A stretch of DNA of 64,000 nt from Lactarius indigo. Lineage: Eukaryota; Basidiomycota; Agaricomycetes; Russulales; Russulaceae. Positions within the stretch are counted from its first letter, which is position 1. Each line of letters starts with the position of its first letter. The stretch lies in contig JAFKAC010000056.1 in NCBI GenBank assembly GCA_025766275.1, forward strand, positions 1-64,000, read 5' to 3'. The notes below the pieces were generated by a model that was not told where the DNA came from, made no database searches, and saw only the letters and a program-made list of their open reading frames with translations. Positions 45,801 to 55,600 of this stretch are shown piece by piece. Made by a program: the position numbers and the translations under genes.

Positions 45801-46678
45801 AGAAATGTTCCGGATCGGGCCATTGGCATGCTATGCCCAGTGGACGTTGGAGACTGCGATCGGCAATCTTGGTCGAGAAATCCGCCAAGATCGTGATTTG
45901 TTCGTGAATCTCACTCAACGAGCTGTAATACGTGCACAAGTCAACTCGCTCTGTGCCCGGTTTCCTCGGATCAAATTCGAAGTCGGCTGTAGCAACAGAC
46001 AGTCAACCCGCCACATTCGTGAATTCGAAGGCGGATATGTCTTCCTACCCCGCTGCGAAGAATTCCCATCTCCGTTGTCCACAGATGAGCATGCAGTCTT
46101 CAAGGTATATTGGAGGGGACAGGGGTGGCCAAACGTCGACTCGTGGCCAAATGGTGTCTGTCGCTGGGCGAAGCTGCACCTCCCCAATGGACAGATGGCA
46201 CGCTCGGTATGGCACGAATCCAATGTCACTATGAAGCTCCACCGGACATCTTGCGTTGAGGTAGGGTTATGTGCTAACTCATAGAAGATGTGGACTTCTG
46301 ATGTTGACGTATTTACTGTAGATCAAACGAGAGGGAGGGACGCGAATCGGAAATGTCCAATTCTACTTTTACATTCGCTTTGGGGAAGCTCAGTACCCCC
46401 TCGCTATGGTCTCTCTATTCTCGGTACCAGACGCGGAGGTGCTTTTGGATTCGAGTGGAACGGTATACTTGAGTGAGCCTGGGTCGGGGTCGGAGGGGCT
46501 CGTGATCATCCCAGTCACGGCAATATTATCAGTCGTTTCCATGTTCCCCGAGATGCGGGCCAGCGAAGACGGGAGGATCTCAGAGACTGGGAAGTTCTCC
46601 CTAATGCGTCACGTGTTCATAGATCTCGCACACTTCTCTAACGGTGAATTGTTCGACGATGACGACGATTCGGTGTAG
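42885..46678 (+). pseudogene. tnp2-type CACTA/Plavaka transposase, split by LTR insertions
   Basis: The N-terminal exon (42885-43077, MVSRKSVLQHAARTHLANFL) probably began at ATG 36500, before the Copia insertion. An intron with acceptor at about 43127 leads to an acidic linker (SMRDPGPSTYRDDSGPV, HLGDLDYDDG) that the solo LTR interrupts at 43233. The body resumes at 43849 and runs to 46260. Intron 46261-46321 and exon 46322-46678 (IKREGGTRIGNVQFYF, ending FDDDDDSV) complete it. Recognisable tnp2 features include a Cys pair region (ACLRCSMSRYF), LQISIDGAQL, FVIPGAIVPGPNKP, GHSGKFGCRLYCNMPSRH, FTMDIMHLTVLNDP and GPLACYAQWTLETAIGNLGR. The body itself has no stop or frameshift. Family assignment rests on these motifs from memory (transposase family tnp2). 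Confidence 0.8.
43234..43848 (-). repeat. Solo LTR of a related Copia family (TSD GATGG)
   Basis: 615 bp, starts TGATGAACAGCATAC and ends CTTATCAACA, clearly related to but diverged from the LTRs at 36514 and 42241. It is flanked by GATGG at 43229-43233 and 43849-43853. No internal region remains, so it arose by LTR-LTR recombination. Its insertion point lies within the acidic linker of the transposase, and the flanking codons rejoin in frame if it and one TSD are removed. Confidence 0.88.
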
Positions 46679-46709
46679 TTAACAGAATACAGCCATTTTT
46701 ATTTGGTAT

Positions 46710-47308
46710 CTAAGCCGACACAGAACGTTTCCTCTTTCTAGTGACTGCCTCTGGGTCGATTGTGGATTGGTTGATTTCGACAAGAGTTGCATCCGGGTCG
46801 TCGTTGGTTTGGGTGCATGCATCGAAAAGTCGCCTCTGTAGATAAATCAATGTAATCAACATATACGAAAGAGTTGTCACTCACATCTGGAGGATAGTAC
46901 GCCCACTGCGGGCGGGTGACATGGAACTGGAGGATGCGGGCAGGGGCAGCGGAGCCATGGTCAACCACGATATACGGGAGCGGCGGATTAGGTGGGGTAA
47001 TGAAGTCGTGATACGAGTACTCGATCGGGGAACCGCCCAGCCTTTGCCTCCAGAAGCAGAGAGAATACCGACTAGAGCTCAGATTTCCGAGGAGACATTA
47101 GTAAGGGAGCGAGATACCGTTCGTAAAGAGCAGTGTTACGTTCGCTGATCAGCCTGATTACAGCATCATTCTTAGCGTGCAGAAGGTCTTGCAAAGTGGC
47201 CTCGTGTAGTGCATGGAGGACGTGAACATCGGAGCGATTGACTGGGGCCATGAGTACAAATGGACAGAGGCAGGTGTATGCGGCACAGAATTGTCTAAGT
47301 CGATACAT
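46710..47308 (-). CDS. Hypothetical protein convergent to the transposase
   Basis: A - strand gene in at least two or three exons. The 3' exon (46710 to about 46834) ends PEAVTRKRKRSVSA-stop, a nuclear-localisation-like tail. A GTGAGT...CAG intron (about 46835-46883) joins it to an exon reading YSYHDFITPPNPPLPYIVVD, then HGSAAPARILQFHV and RPQWAYYPPD. Upstream, a Leu-rich helical segment (APVNRSDVHVLHALHEATLQ, DLLHAKNDAVIRLI, ALYERYLAPLL) is in a different frame and needs another intron I could not place. The start is likely the Met at about 47248-47250 or 47308. It overlaps nothing and ends 32 bp from the transposase stop. No known domain. Confidence 0.5.
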
Positions 47309-47427
47309 ACCAGAGAGCCAAATATAACCAAAGCTATCATATACACGTAATCTTTTTCCTCTTCTTTTCCGCCTTCTCTTTTTTTTCCGCCGTCTCCCTT
47401 CCGCCGTCTCTCCCCCGCAGTTCTCAC

Positions 47428-48701
47428 ATGTCCACTGCTTCTTATACCTTCACGTCCAATATCGATCCAGCACTAATTGGGAACCACGGGGATTTTCCTA
47501 TCAATCCCCGTTCCCATCAGCAATATGACTCTGGCTCCGAGCGACCGCGCTCGCATATGGGGTCCAATTACGTGAGTCCGACTTACTCTATTTGGATTGA
47601 GGACGCTGACACAATACAAGTCACCTGATCTAGAGGAAGTGATCTCGAACGCATCTGTAAAGATGCTCGAGAACAGCGGCCACTTCATACGCATCCAGAT
47701 GACCTCGGAGAAGAGGGCCATGGAAATCACAAAGCTTGAAGAAGCCCTCGCCATTAAGACAAAGGAGAACGATGATCTGAAGGAGGAGAACCAGGTTCTG
47801 AAGGTCGAAATCAATGCACTCAAGTACGCAAACATTTATGTATTATTTATTTTTTTCCGGGTGTACGCCTCACTATATATTACCCAGAGGAGCAATCGAA
47901 CTTTTCGCCAAAGAGTATCACGAGAGTACCTCAGGCGGGCATATAAACGGTGTACTCTCCAGCCTCAGAACCGGGACAGTCCCAGCAAAGCCGGCACTCC
48001 GCAAGCGCACAGACTATCCAACAGTTGTCCAATGGACGAAGAAGGACTTCCGCTGTATGTCGGCGAAGAAAGGTAACGCTAAACGAGGCGAGACGGACGG
48101 CAATGCGACATCCGCGCAGCAAAAGGGAAAGCGGGGTCGCCCACGCAAAGACAAAGATCCCAACAAAGATCCCAATGACGACATCCACGTAGCCCACCCT
48201 TATCTGGAAAACGAAGACGGCACGCCGGTCGATGCAGACGTGATAGCGGATATGAGTCGCAAGGCGCGTATGCTTTGGGCCACCCTCGACGAGGATGGCA
48301 TGGCCCCTCCAACATGGGGCGGGATTACCATGAAAGCATGGGAGTGGTATTCCCGGATGATGCTCGCGGACAAAGCCCATGACTTCCTCCTCCTCTGCGA
48401 CGACGGGGAATGGAAATTATGGGAATGGTCCACGCGATCATACCCCTCTTGGCACCACAACAGGTTTGCCGTGGCGAAGGAGGACGCGACGCAGACTCCC
48501 GAAACTGGTACGTCTCTTTCCATACAATCCCTATGTACTGAGGCAGTTATATACAGGCTCAACCCAAGAACTGGGTACAGAGAGCGATGACGCCAACATA
48601 GAGGGACCGAGCCCCGCAGGAGAAGAAAGCAACACGGAAGAACAAAGCCCTGCCAGGGACAACAACGATAACGACGGCGACGCGGAAGAACAAAGTCCCG
48701 C
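47428..48701 (+). pseudogene. Coiled-coil/AT-hook protein gene, 5' part (interrupted by Gypsy)
   Basis: Exons 47428-47571, 47621-47823, 47888-48507 and 48557-48701 join in frame with GT-AG introns of 49, 64 and 49 nt. The protein has a Ser/Pro N-terminus and a coiled coil at about 65-115 (EEALAIKTKENDDLKEENQV). Next come a basic region with an AT-hook-like KRGRPRKDK and a Trp-rich block (ARMLWATLDEDGMAPPTWGG, MKAWEWYSRMML, DDGEWKLWEWSTRSY). An acidic tail repeats the word EEQSPA or similar. At 48701 the exon is cut by the Gypsy LTR and continues at 63855. Nuclear DNA binding is inferred from the AT-hook. The gene is divergent from the gene at 46710-47308 and probably belongs to the CACTA element. 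Confidence 0.65.
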
Positions 48702-49208
48702 TGTTACGCTCCACCGGCGTTAGTCCGACTTGGACTCTGGAGAGGCGTAATTGACTTAGCGAGGTAAAGGCGAATGGGGATCACGTGTCAACCCAACGCA
48801 AGCTGAACAGGGGCCTACTGAGCACACGCTGCAACAAAAGATGGAAGATAAGTATCCCTTGGGAGATACAAGTGGAGGCACACTTAGTCCGAGACTAAGG
48901 CGAAATAGACGAGTCAAGTGGTGGATTGAAGAAGACCAAGATGGGGACTCTTGGTCTTCTGAGTCGACTACTTATACAGATACACGCGGGCTTTAAAGCG
49001 CCGCTGGAATAATACGTAGCCAATAGCGTAACTAGCTCGAACCCTAGTACAGCTATCCTAGGAATGAGTCATACATGAGTCACAATCACATGCGAACTAC
49101 TATGCTGACTGATGCGATGTAAGAGTCCATGACTAATGCTGATACCGGACCGTAGTCATAACCGGTCGTGAGTCATGTGTAATGAGTCATCAAGTCCATA
49201 CCGTAACA
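48702..49208 (-). repeat. Outer Gypsy LTR, left (3' LTR)
   Basis: 507 bp partner of 63343-63849 with about nine transitions between them. It contains the inverted words GAAGACCAAGA and TCTTGGTCTTC, the same as in the inner element's LTR. Confidence 0.92.
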
Positions 49209-49220
49209 TCACCCCCTTTT
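49209..49220 (-). promoter_or_regulatory. Outer Gypsy polypurine tract
   Basis: On the - strand AAAAGGGGGTGA directly precedes the 3' LTR. The identical word precedes the 3' LTR of the inner element. Confidence 0.7.
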
Positions 49221-49240
49221 CAGGAGTGAGGCCCACCTCA

Positions 49241-50140
49241 CTAATCCGCTACTGATTCCTGCCTCATTCTCTCCGCTTCGTCTTCCATCCGCTCCAATAT
49301 GTTAGCGCATTCGAGTCGATAAAGACTGTCCTTTTTATCGTCAGCCACAAGCTGCCTCTCCAACTGCAACTGCCAAATCCTCTTCTCCAATTGGTCTTCG
49401 GCAAACGCGAATTGTCGGAACCGGCGCAATTCTTGAATAAGAGTGACATCCCCAATGCGCATAAGCAGCAGGTCTGTGGGGTGTCGATCGCGGAGCATGA
49501 AGTACTCCTCGTGTGGGATGAAAGCGCGGTTGTTCTTCGGGAGGTGAGGAGTGGCATAGAGAGGTTTCCCATAAAGGAAACCAGATCCCGGGGCTAGTCC
49601 GAGTACGAAGGGGTCTCCCCCTCAGATAACCTGTACGTGGGATGCTTGTACCGTCGGTCCGTTGGGGAGTTTGATCGGGAACGGAACGTAATCGGGTCCT
49701 CTATTGACCCGGAACCCTTCAGGGACGACGGCCCTGGTTGCTGGGTCTCATTCCCCCATTGGTGTATAACAAGCCGCTTGTGCCACGGCGACTCGTCCTC
49801 GGTGTAGAGGGTTCCCCACTGTGTCGACGAGGTAGGGAGTGGTGGCTGGATCGTCGTCGAGAGTTCCCTGTATGGGCACAGGGAATCGTTGCAGTGTCTG
49901 GTGCAATTCTTCACTAGTGATAGGGCCGTCTTCCTCATACTGCATGGAGGTACGGTTTCCATTTGCAGCTCCAGTGGTTGCGGCGTTGTTGGTGGAGTCG
50001 GGGTCGACACGTGTGGCGGAGGAGTTGTTGACGAGGGTAGAGAGGAGTGCGAGCTGGTCATTGCGTCGAGTAGAGGACATGGGATGAGTGGAAGATGGGG
50101 ACTTATCACGACAGGAGGTCATCCTTATATGCGTCTCTCT
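49241..50140 (-). pseudogene. Outer Gypsy pol, displaced C-terminal extension
   Basis: This continues the outer pol after its chromodomain; the join to 57818 is in frame once the inner element and one ATCGG are removed. It reads SCRDKSPSSTHPMSSTRRND, LHQTLQRFPVPIQG, then (after a TGA at 49748-49750 and another at about 49622-49624) GGDPFVLGLAPGSGFLYGKP, HEEYFMLRDRHPTDLLL. It ends with a helical segment LEKRIWQLQLERQLVADDKK, stop at 49241-49243. The inner element has the same C-terminal domain, so it is a family feature. Function unknown. Confidence 0.7.
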
Positions 50141-50145
50141 ATCGG

Positions 50146-50597
50146 TGTTACGGTTGCGCGCGTTGTACCCTTACTGTACCGGTTGTGGCTACGGCTGTAA
50201 GGTATATTAGTCACGGACTCGGGGTTTACGATAGGAGTTAGGTGTTGAAGGATGACTCGATCCTAGTACAGGTAGTAGTAGTATTAGGATTGCGGTACTT
50301 ACGCGATACGTTGGACGCTACGTTACGGTGACTCATAGCAGCGCTTGAAAGCCTGCTCTTCTTGTATTTAAGGTAGCTGCGGAAGACCAAGACACGCCAT
50401 CTTGGTCTTCTTCAATCGTCACTTCTTGTCTCTTCTTAACCGTTCGCTTCGCCGATCAAGGGAAGCCGTCTACATTCACCAGTGTCTGCGAACATCTGGA
50501 GTCCGCCTTCGTGCCATACGCCACCGCGCGTGATTAGCTGAGTCACATAGTCGCCTTATTACAGCTCAAGTCGAGCTAACGTCGTGACGGCGTTACA
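50146..50597 (+). repeat. Inner Gypsy 5' LTR
   Basis: 452 bp. A TATA-like TATTTAA at 50365-50371 lies about 28-34 nt upstream of ATCTTGGTCTT (50399-50409), so the RNA probably starts near 50399. A hairpin-forming pair GAAGACCAAGA / TCTTGGTCTTC surrounds that point. Confidence 0.92.
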
Positions 50598-50610
50598 TTA
50601 AGACCAAGAT
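50399..50610 (+). promoter_or_regulatory. Self-primer and PBS of inner Gypsy
   Basis: ATCTTGGTCTT at 50399-50409, at the predicted RNA 5' end, is perfectly complementary over 11 nt to AAGACCAAGAT at 50600-50610, which begins 2 nt after the LTR. I see no tRNA match. This is the arrangement used for self-priming by Tf1/sushi-type Gypsy elements, where the first 11 nt of the RNA anneal to the PBS. Confidence 0.7.
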
Positions 50611-52609
50611 CTTCACTGTGGCGACTGTCAATACCAGGGACCAGTGGACGAATTTTCGTCCTTATTACTTAGAACGAAGAGGGGATCGCAACGTACCAAC
50701 TCGATTTTTAGGAGCAGCCAGGTGGAGGGACCGAGGAGACGAAACCGGATACTTTGTGGAGTTCAACGGACCAACAAGATTCAGACCCGTTGAGTTCAAT
50801 TTCGATCACCTGTGCTGGGTAGAAGTTACGTGGAACCCCATAGACCACCGCTGGGACATCATCAGACCCGCGGGAAGACAATACCAGTGCGATATCGACG
50901 CACGCGAGCTCAACTCACGAGCTGACTGGGGGCCCATTGACGGCCAGCTACGAGAACACTCTACTGGAGAGGCGGTTAGTGAAGAAACCGAAGAAGACGA
51001 GCAAAGTGAAGAAAATCGGCCGGCAAGCGTCGGGCCTATCGAGCAATACACCATCCAACAAGCTGAGTCTCTCCACATTTCAGATCAACCAGAGGTCATT
51101 CACGTACGATCACCAGCAGCAGAAATGGCAACTACCACCATGACAGCCGAAGAAATTATGCAAGTCAGGGAGCAAGCGGCGCGCGAAGCGGCGGAGGCGA
51201 TTAGACAAGAATCGCAACACAATCTCATGCCCATTAACCCAGAAACAGGGCATCGTATGACTGCAGACGACGCAGCCATTTTTCGGGCTATCGGACCCGA
51301 TCAAGGGGACCCCCCGTCAGGAAATGGACGACGACAAGGACTATCACTAGACCCTCCGCCAGGATGGGGAGGACCGCCCGGAGGAGATTTTCCTCGACGC
51401 CCAGGTGGAGGGGGGAACCCACCGGATCTCCCGAACAACCCACCAGGCGGAGGACCTCCGGACGGAAACGGAGGCGGAGGTCCACCAGGAGGAGGAGGAG
51501 GAGGACACGGACACGAAAAACTGACTGGTGAACCTCCCACAATTTTTGATGGGGACCGCACTAAAGTAGACTCTTTCCTCACACAATGGCATGTATACTG
51601 GGGAATGAACCTCGACACCCCGGTCATGCGCAACGACTACCGACGAAGCCTCCTATTCCTGTCCTACATAAAGGGGGTATCTGTTAGCGAATGGGTGCTC
51701 TCGTACCTCAAATGGCTTAACCGTCAAATACAACGAGGAATAGACCAACACACGAGGGACCTGTGGAACGCAGTAGCAGAAGGGTTTAACCAAAGGTTCG
51801 TTAACACCCTCGAGCGAGAACAAGCTCAAGCGCTTCTAAGAAAGGGGCTCAAAATGATCGACGGGGATATCGACAAATATGTCAACGAATTCGAAGAAGC
51901 CGCTAGGAAGGCGGGATACCGACTTAATGACCCCCAGACCATCGATTTGTTCACCAGAGGACTACCCAAGAAGCTGTACGAAAAAACGTACGACCTGGAC
52001 GAACCAGAAACGTTTGATGAATGGAAGCGGGCGACACTCCGCCGACAACGCAACTACATCCATGTTCGAGCTCGAGTGGATGAATATAAAGACACCAAGC
52101 CGAAGAAAGTGGGTAACGCTGGGTGGACCGTTCCTCAAAACCTTGCGAATCCTTGGGCGATGGACACCTCCGCAGATCGAACCAAGGCAAGGTTGGCAGG
52201 ATCGGAAGAAATCGACTATGGGAAACCGCCTTACACAGGCCTACCCCCCTTTCCGCCAAGAGGAGGACCCGGAGTTAGAGGGCGAGGAAGAGGGGGGTCA
52301 CGACGAGACCTAAGGACGGTGTTATGCTACAACTGTAATGCGCCAGGCCATCTCTCACGAAATTGCCCCCACCCCAGACAACCCCGGCAGTGGCAGCCGC
52401 AAAGTGCCGGACCGTCTACCGTCCGCGTAGCGGAAACAGACTATTACGCGCAAGAAACCCCGCCGGCTCAGGAGAAGGCTGCTTCAACTAGCAAGACCGC
52501 CGAAGAGCGAGCCAAAGAATGGCTTACTGGGGTCGCCAACGCGCCCGACGAAGTAAAGGACCTGATATTGCAGGACTTATGGGGGAGAGAGGGTTTTCGG
52601 AGCGCCTGA
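50588..52609 (+). CDS. Inner Gypsy Gag (no AUG at the conserved N-terminus)
   Basis: The frame opens after TGA 50585-50587 and runs to TGA at 52607-52609. The conserved N-terminal domain (RDQWTNFRPYYLERRGDRNV, FVEFNGPTRFRPVEFNFDHL, WNPIDHRWDIIRPAGR) is shared with the outer element but has no ATG; the first ATG in any + frame is 51125. Candidate near-cognate starts are ATT 50597, ATC 50609 and GTG 50618. Counting from 50618: acidic linker (120-140), Gly/Pro-rich linker (246-298), retrotransposon Gag core (308-445, FLTQWHVYWGM, SLLFLSYIKG), CCHC knuckle CYNCNAPGHLSRNC (about 570). It packages the element RNA. Confidence 0.88.
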   Translation, partial: RRYIKTKIFTVATVNTRDQWTNFRPYYLERRGDRNVPTRFLGAARWRDRGDETGYFVEFNGPTRFRPVEFNFDHLCWVEVTWNPIDHRWDIIRPAGRQYQCDIDARELNSRADWGPIDGQLREHSTGEAVSEETEEDEQSEENRPASVGPIEQYTIQQAESLHISDQPEVIHVRSPAAEMATTTMTAEEIMQVREQAAREAAEAIRQESQHNLMPINPETGHRMTADDAAIFRAIGPDQGDPPSGNGRRQGLSLDPPPGWGGPPGGDFPRRPGGGGNPPDLPNNPPGGGPPDGNGGGGPPGGGGGGHGHEKLTGEPPTIFDGDRTKVDSFLTQWHVYWGMNLDTPVMRNDYRRSLLFLSYIKGVSVSEWVLSYLKWLNRQIQRGIDQHTRDLWNAVAEGFNQRFVNTLEREQAQALLRKGLKMIDGDIDKYVNEFEEAARKAGYRLNDPQTIDLFTRGLPKKLYEKTYDLDEPETFDEWKRATLRRQRNYIHVRARVDEYKDTKPKKVGNAGWTVPQNLANPWAMDTSADRTKARLAGSEEIDYGKPPYTGLPPFPPRGGPGVRGRGRGGSRRDLRTVLCYNCNAPGHLSRNCPHPRQPRQWQPQSAGPSTVRVAETDYYAQETPPAQEKAASTSKTAEERAKEWLTGVANAPDEVKDLILQDLWGREGFRSA

Positions 52610-55600
52610 ACCCATCGGCCTGGGTGAGGGCTCTAAATTGTAATTCTGTAATCATGACGCGCTTTCGTTCTCTTCGAATTCCAGTCTCGATACGCACGAA
52701 TTACCGAATGGCCGACATAAGAGTACTGGTAGACTCCGGAGCTACCGACAATTTCATGAACCCAAGGTTCATAAAGAAGATGGGCATTGGTACACAACCA
52801 CTGGCGCAGCCACGAAAAATCTGGAACATCGACCAGACAGAAAATAAAGCTGGGTCCATCACTCACTTTACCGACCTCGATGTGTACGCCAAAGGATATC
52901 ACAGGACGATGCGGTTCCTCGTCACGGACCTAGGAACCGAAGAAATCGTGTTGGGATATCCATGGTTGGCCACCTATGAACCGACCATTAACTGGCGCGA
53001 CGCGGCAATACATGAGGACATCATGCCGGTGGTGATTAGCACGCAGGACAGTTTCCACCAACAGACTGTCATCGCCGCCGCCCTTACTAATGACCAGAAG
53101 GAAGAAATAGCCGATGAACTGGACGAGGAAAGCGCACATCTACGCGCTACCACGTCTACCGAATTAGCAATCCAGGCAAGGAAAGAAGAACCGCCCGTAG
53201 AACTGCCAGCGGTCTACCAAGCGTTCCAACAGCTCTTCAGCGAAGAAGCATCTCAACGTTTCCCTCCTCCGAGACCATGGGATCACGCCATCGACTTCAA
53301 ACCAAATGCTCCGTCAGCTATAGACTGCAAAATATACCCATTAACACAAGAAGAGGAGGGTAAGCTTAAGGAGTTCCTGGACGAAAAACTTAAGCAGGGA
53401 TACTTACGCCCTTCGATCTCTCCGTACGCATCCTCATTTTTCTTCATTAAAAAGAAGGACGGAAAGCTACGCCCGGTGCAGGACTATCGGGTGATTAACT
53501 CCCACACCATATGCAACCAATACCCCCTTCCCCTTATTCAAGACCTCATCTACGACCTCAGTAATGCGCACATTTACACCAAGCTCGACATCCGCTGGGG
53601 GTATAACAACATTCGCATCTGGGACGGCGACCAGGAGAAGGCGGCCTTCAAAACCAAATTTGGTCTCTTCGAGCCGACGGTTATGTTCTTTGGCCTCACA
53701 AACTCGCCCGCAACGTTTCAGACAATGATGAACCACATTTACCGGGATACGATCGCCAAACACGAACTCCGTGGCACCATCATCCGAGTGTATATGGACG
53801 ACATTGGGATTGCAACACGTGAGGGTCACATCTCCGCGGACCATGTCGCGGCCGTTACAGACGTCCTCCATGTCGCCCAGGAGCACGATCTTTACTTCAA
53901 GCTCGAGAAGTGCCTTTTCCACCAACCTCGGATGGATTACCTGGGGGTAATCCTTGAAAAGGGGGTAACTCGCATGGACCCGGTAAAAGTTCGTGGCATC
54001 AAAGACTGGCCGACACCAACTAAAGTCAGGGACGTACGCTCTTTCTTGGGATTCTGCAACTTTTACCGCTTATTCATCCGAGGTTTCGCCACACACGCCC
54101 GACCGTTAAATCGACTTACAAGGAAAGATGCTGAATGGCGATGGACAGAAGAAGAGGATCGCGCATTCAAGACCCTCAAACGCCTCGTAACCGAAGAGCC
54201 AGTGTTGGCACACCCCAACCTACAAGAACAATTCGAGCTGGAAGTCGACGCCTCTGGGTTCGCGGTGGGTGCAGTTCTCCTACAACAAAAAAATGACGGG
54301 CGCAAGCACCCAATAGGATACTACTCTGCAACGTTGAGCGAAGCAGAACGCAACTACGACATTTACGACCTAGAACTTCTTGCCATTGTAAAAGCCCTCC
54401 GACACTGGCGCCCCCTACTCGCAGGATCCCCACATAAGATCAAAATATTCTCGGATCATTTGAACCTGCAGTATTGGAAGACGCCGCAAAAGATTAGCCG
54501 AAGGGTCGCCCGAGAAGTACTAGAGTTGATGGAATACGACTTCGAAATCCACCATATCAAAGGGAAAAACAACGGCCGAGCGGATGCGCTATCAAGACGA
54601 CCGGACTATGATCAGGGAGAAGAAGATAACCAAGGTGTGGTTGTCTTACCTCCGGAAGTCTTCGTACGAGCCACTAACGTCGCACGTGCACTGGAAATAC
54701 ATCCCATGATGCAACAACCGAGACGACAACAAGACCCCGCCATAATCAAGACGTGGGTTGATGCCCATCGCCTCAAACAAATAGAAGGAGAATGGTACAA
54801 GGACGGACGACTGGTGATTACGGGACCCATGACGGCGTATAGGGCCATCATACAGGACCACCACGACTTGCCAGTACATGGACATCCCGGGATAAGTAGG
54901 ACACAACGAATCGTAGAACGACACCACTGGTGGCCAAGCATTTGCCGAGATGTATACGAGTACGTCACGGGATGTGCTGACTGCCAGCGAAATAAGGTCA
55001 ACACTCGACCCACTCGCGCTCCACTACATCCGATTACCCCAGCCCCGGACGCTCCTCCTTTCCACACCATCGCCCTAGACTTCATTACCAAATTGCCGAC
55101 CTCGCAGTCGTATGACAGCATCTTGACCGTCACGGATCACGACTGTAGCAAGGCCTCCATATTCATTCCATGCAACGAGGAGATAACAGCAGAAGGGACC
55201 GCCGTTCTGTACGTCAATCACGTGTTTAAGCGATTCAGATTACCGTGCAAGATCATCAGTGACCGCGACCCCCGATTCACTTCCAAATTCACACGGGAAG
55301 TGTGCCGCATACTAGGCATCCAACAAAATATTTCGACAGCCTACCATCCACGCACGGACGGGCAGTCCGAGCGGACCAATCAGTGGCTTGAGCAGTATCT
55401 GCGGTTCTGGGCTAACGAGCGTCAAGATAACTGGGCGGAGTACCTCCCCATAGCAGAATTCGCTCACAACAACTGGCCCCATGAGCACACGAAACAATCA
55501 CCATTCATGCTTCTCATGGGATACAACCCGACGGCCGATTGGACGGATAAGCCATCCCCTATTCCAAACGTGATCACGAGACTGACACAACTGAAGGAAG

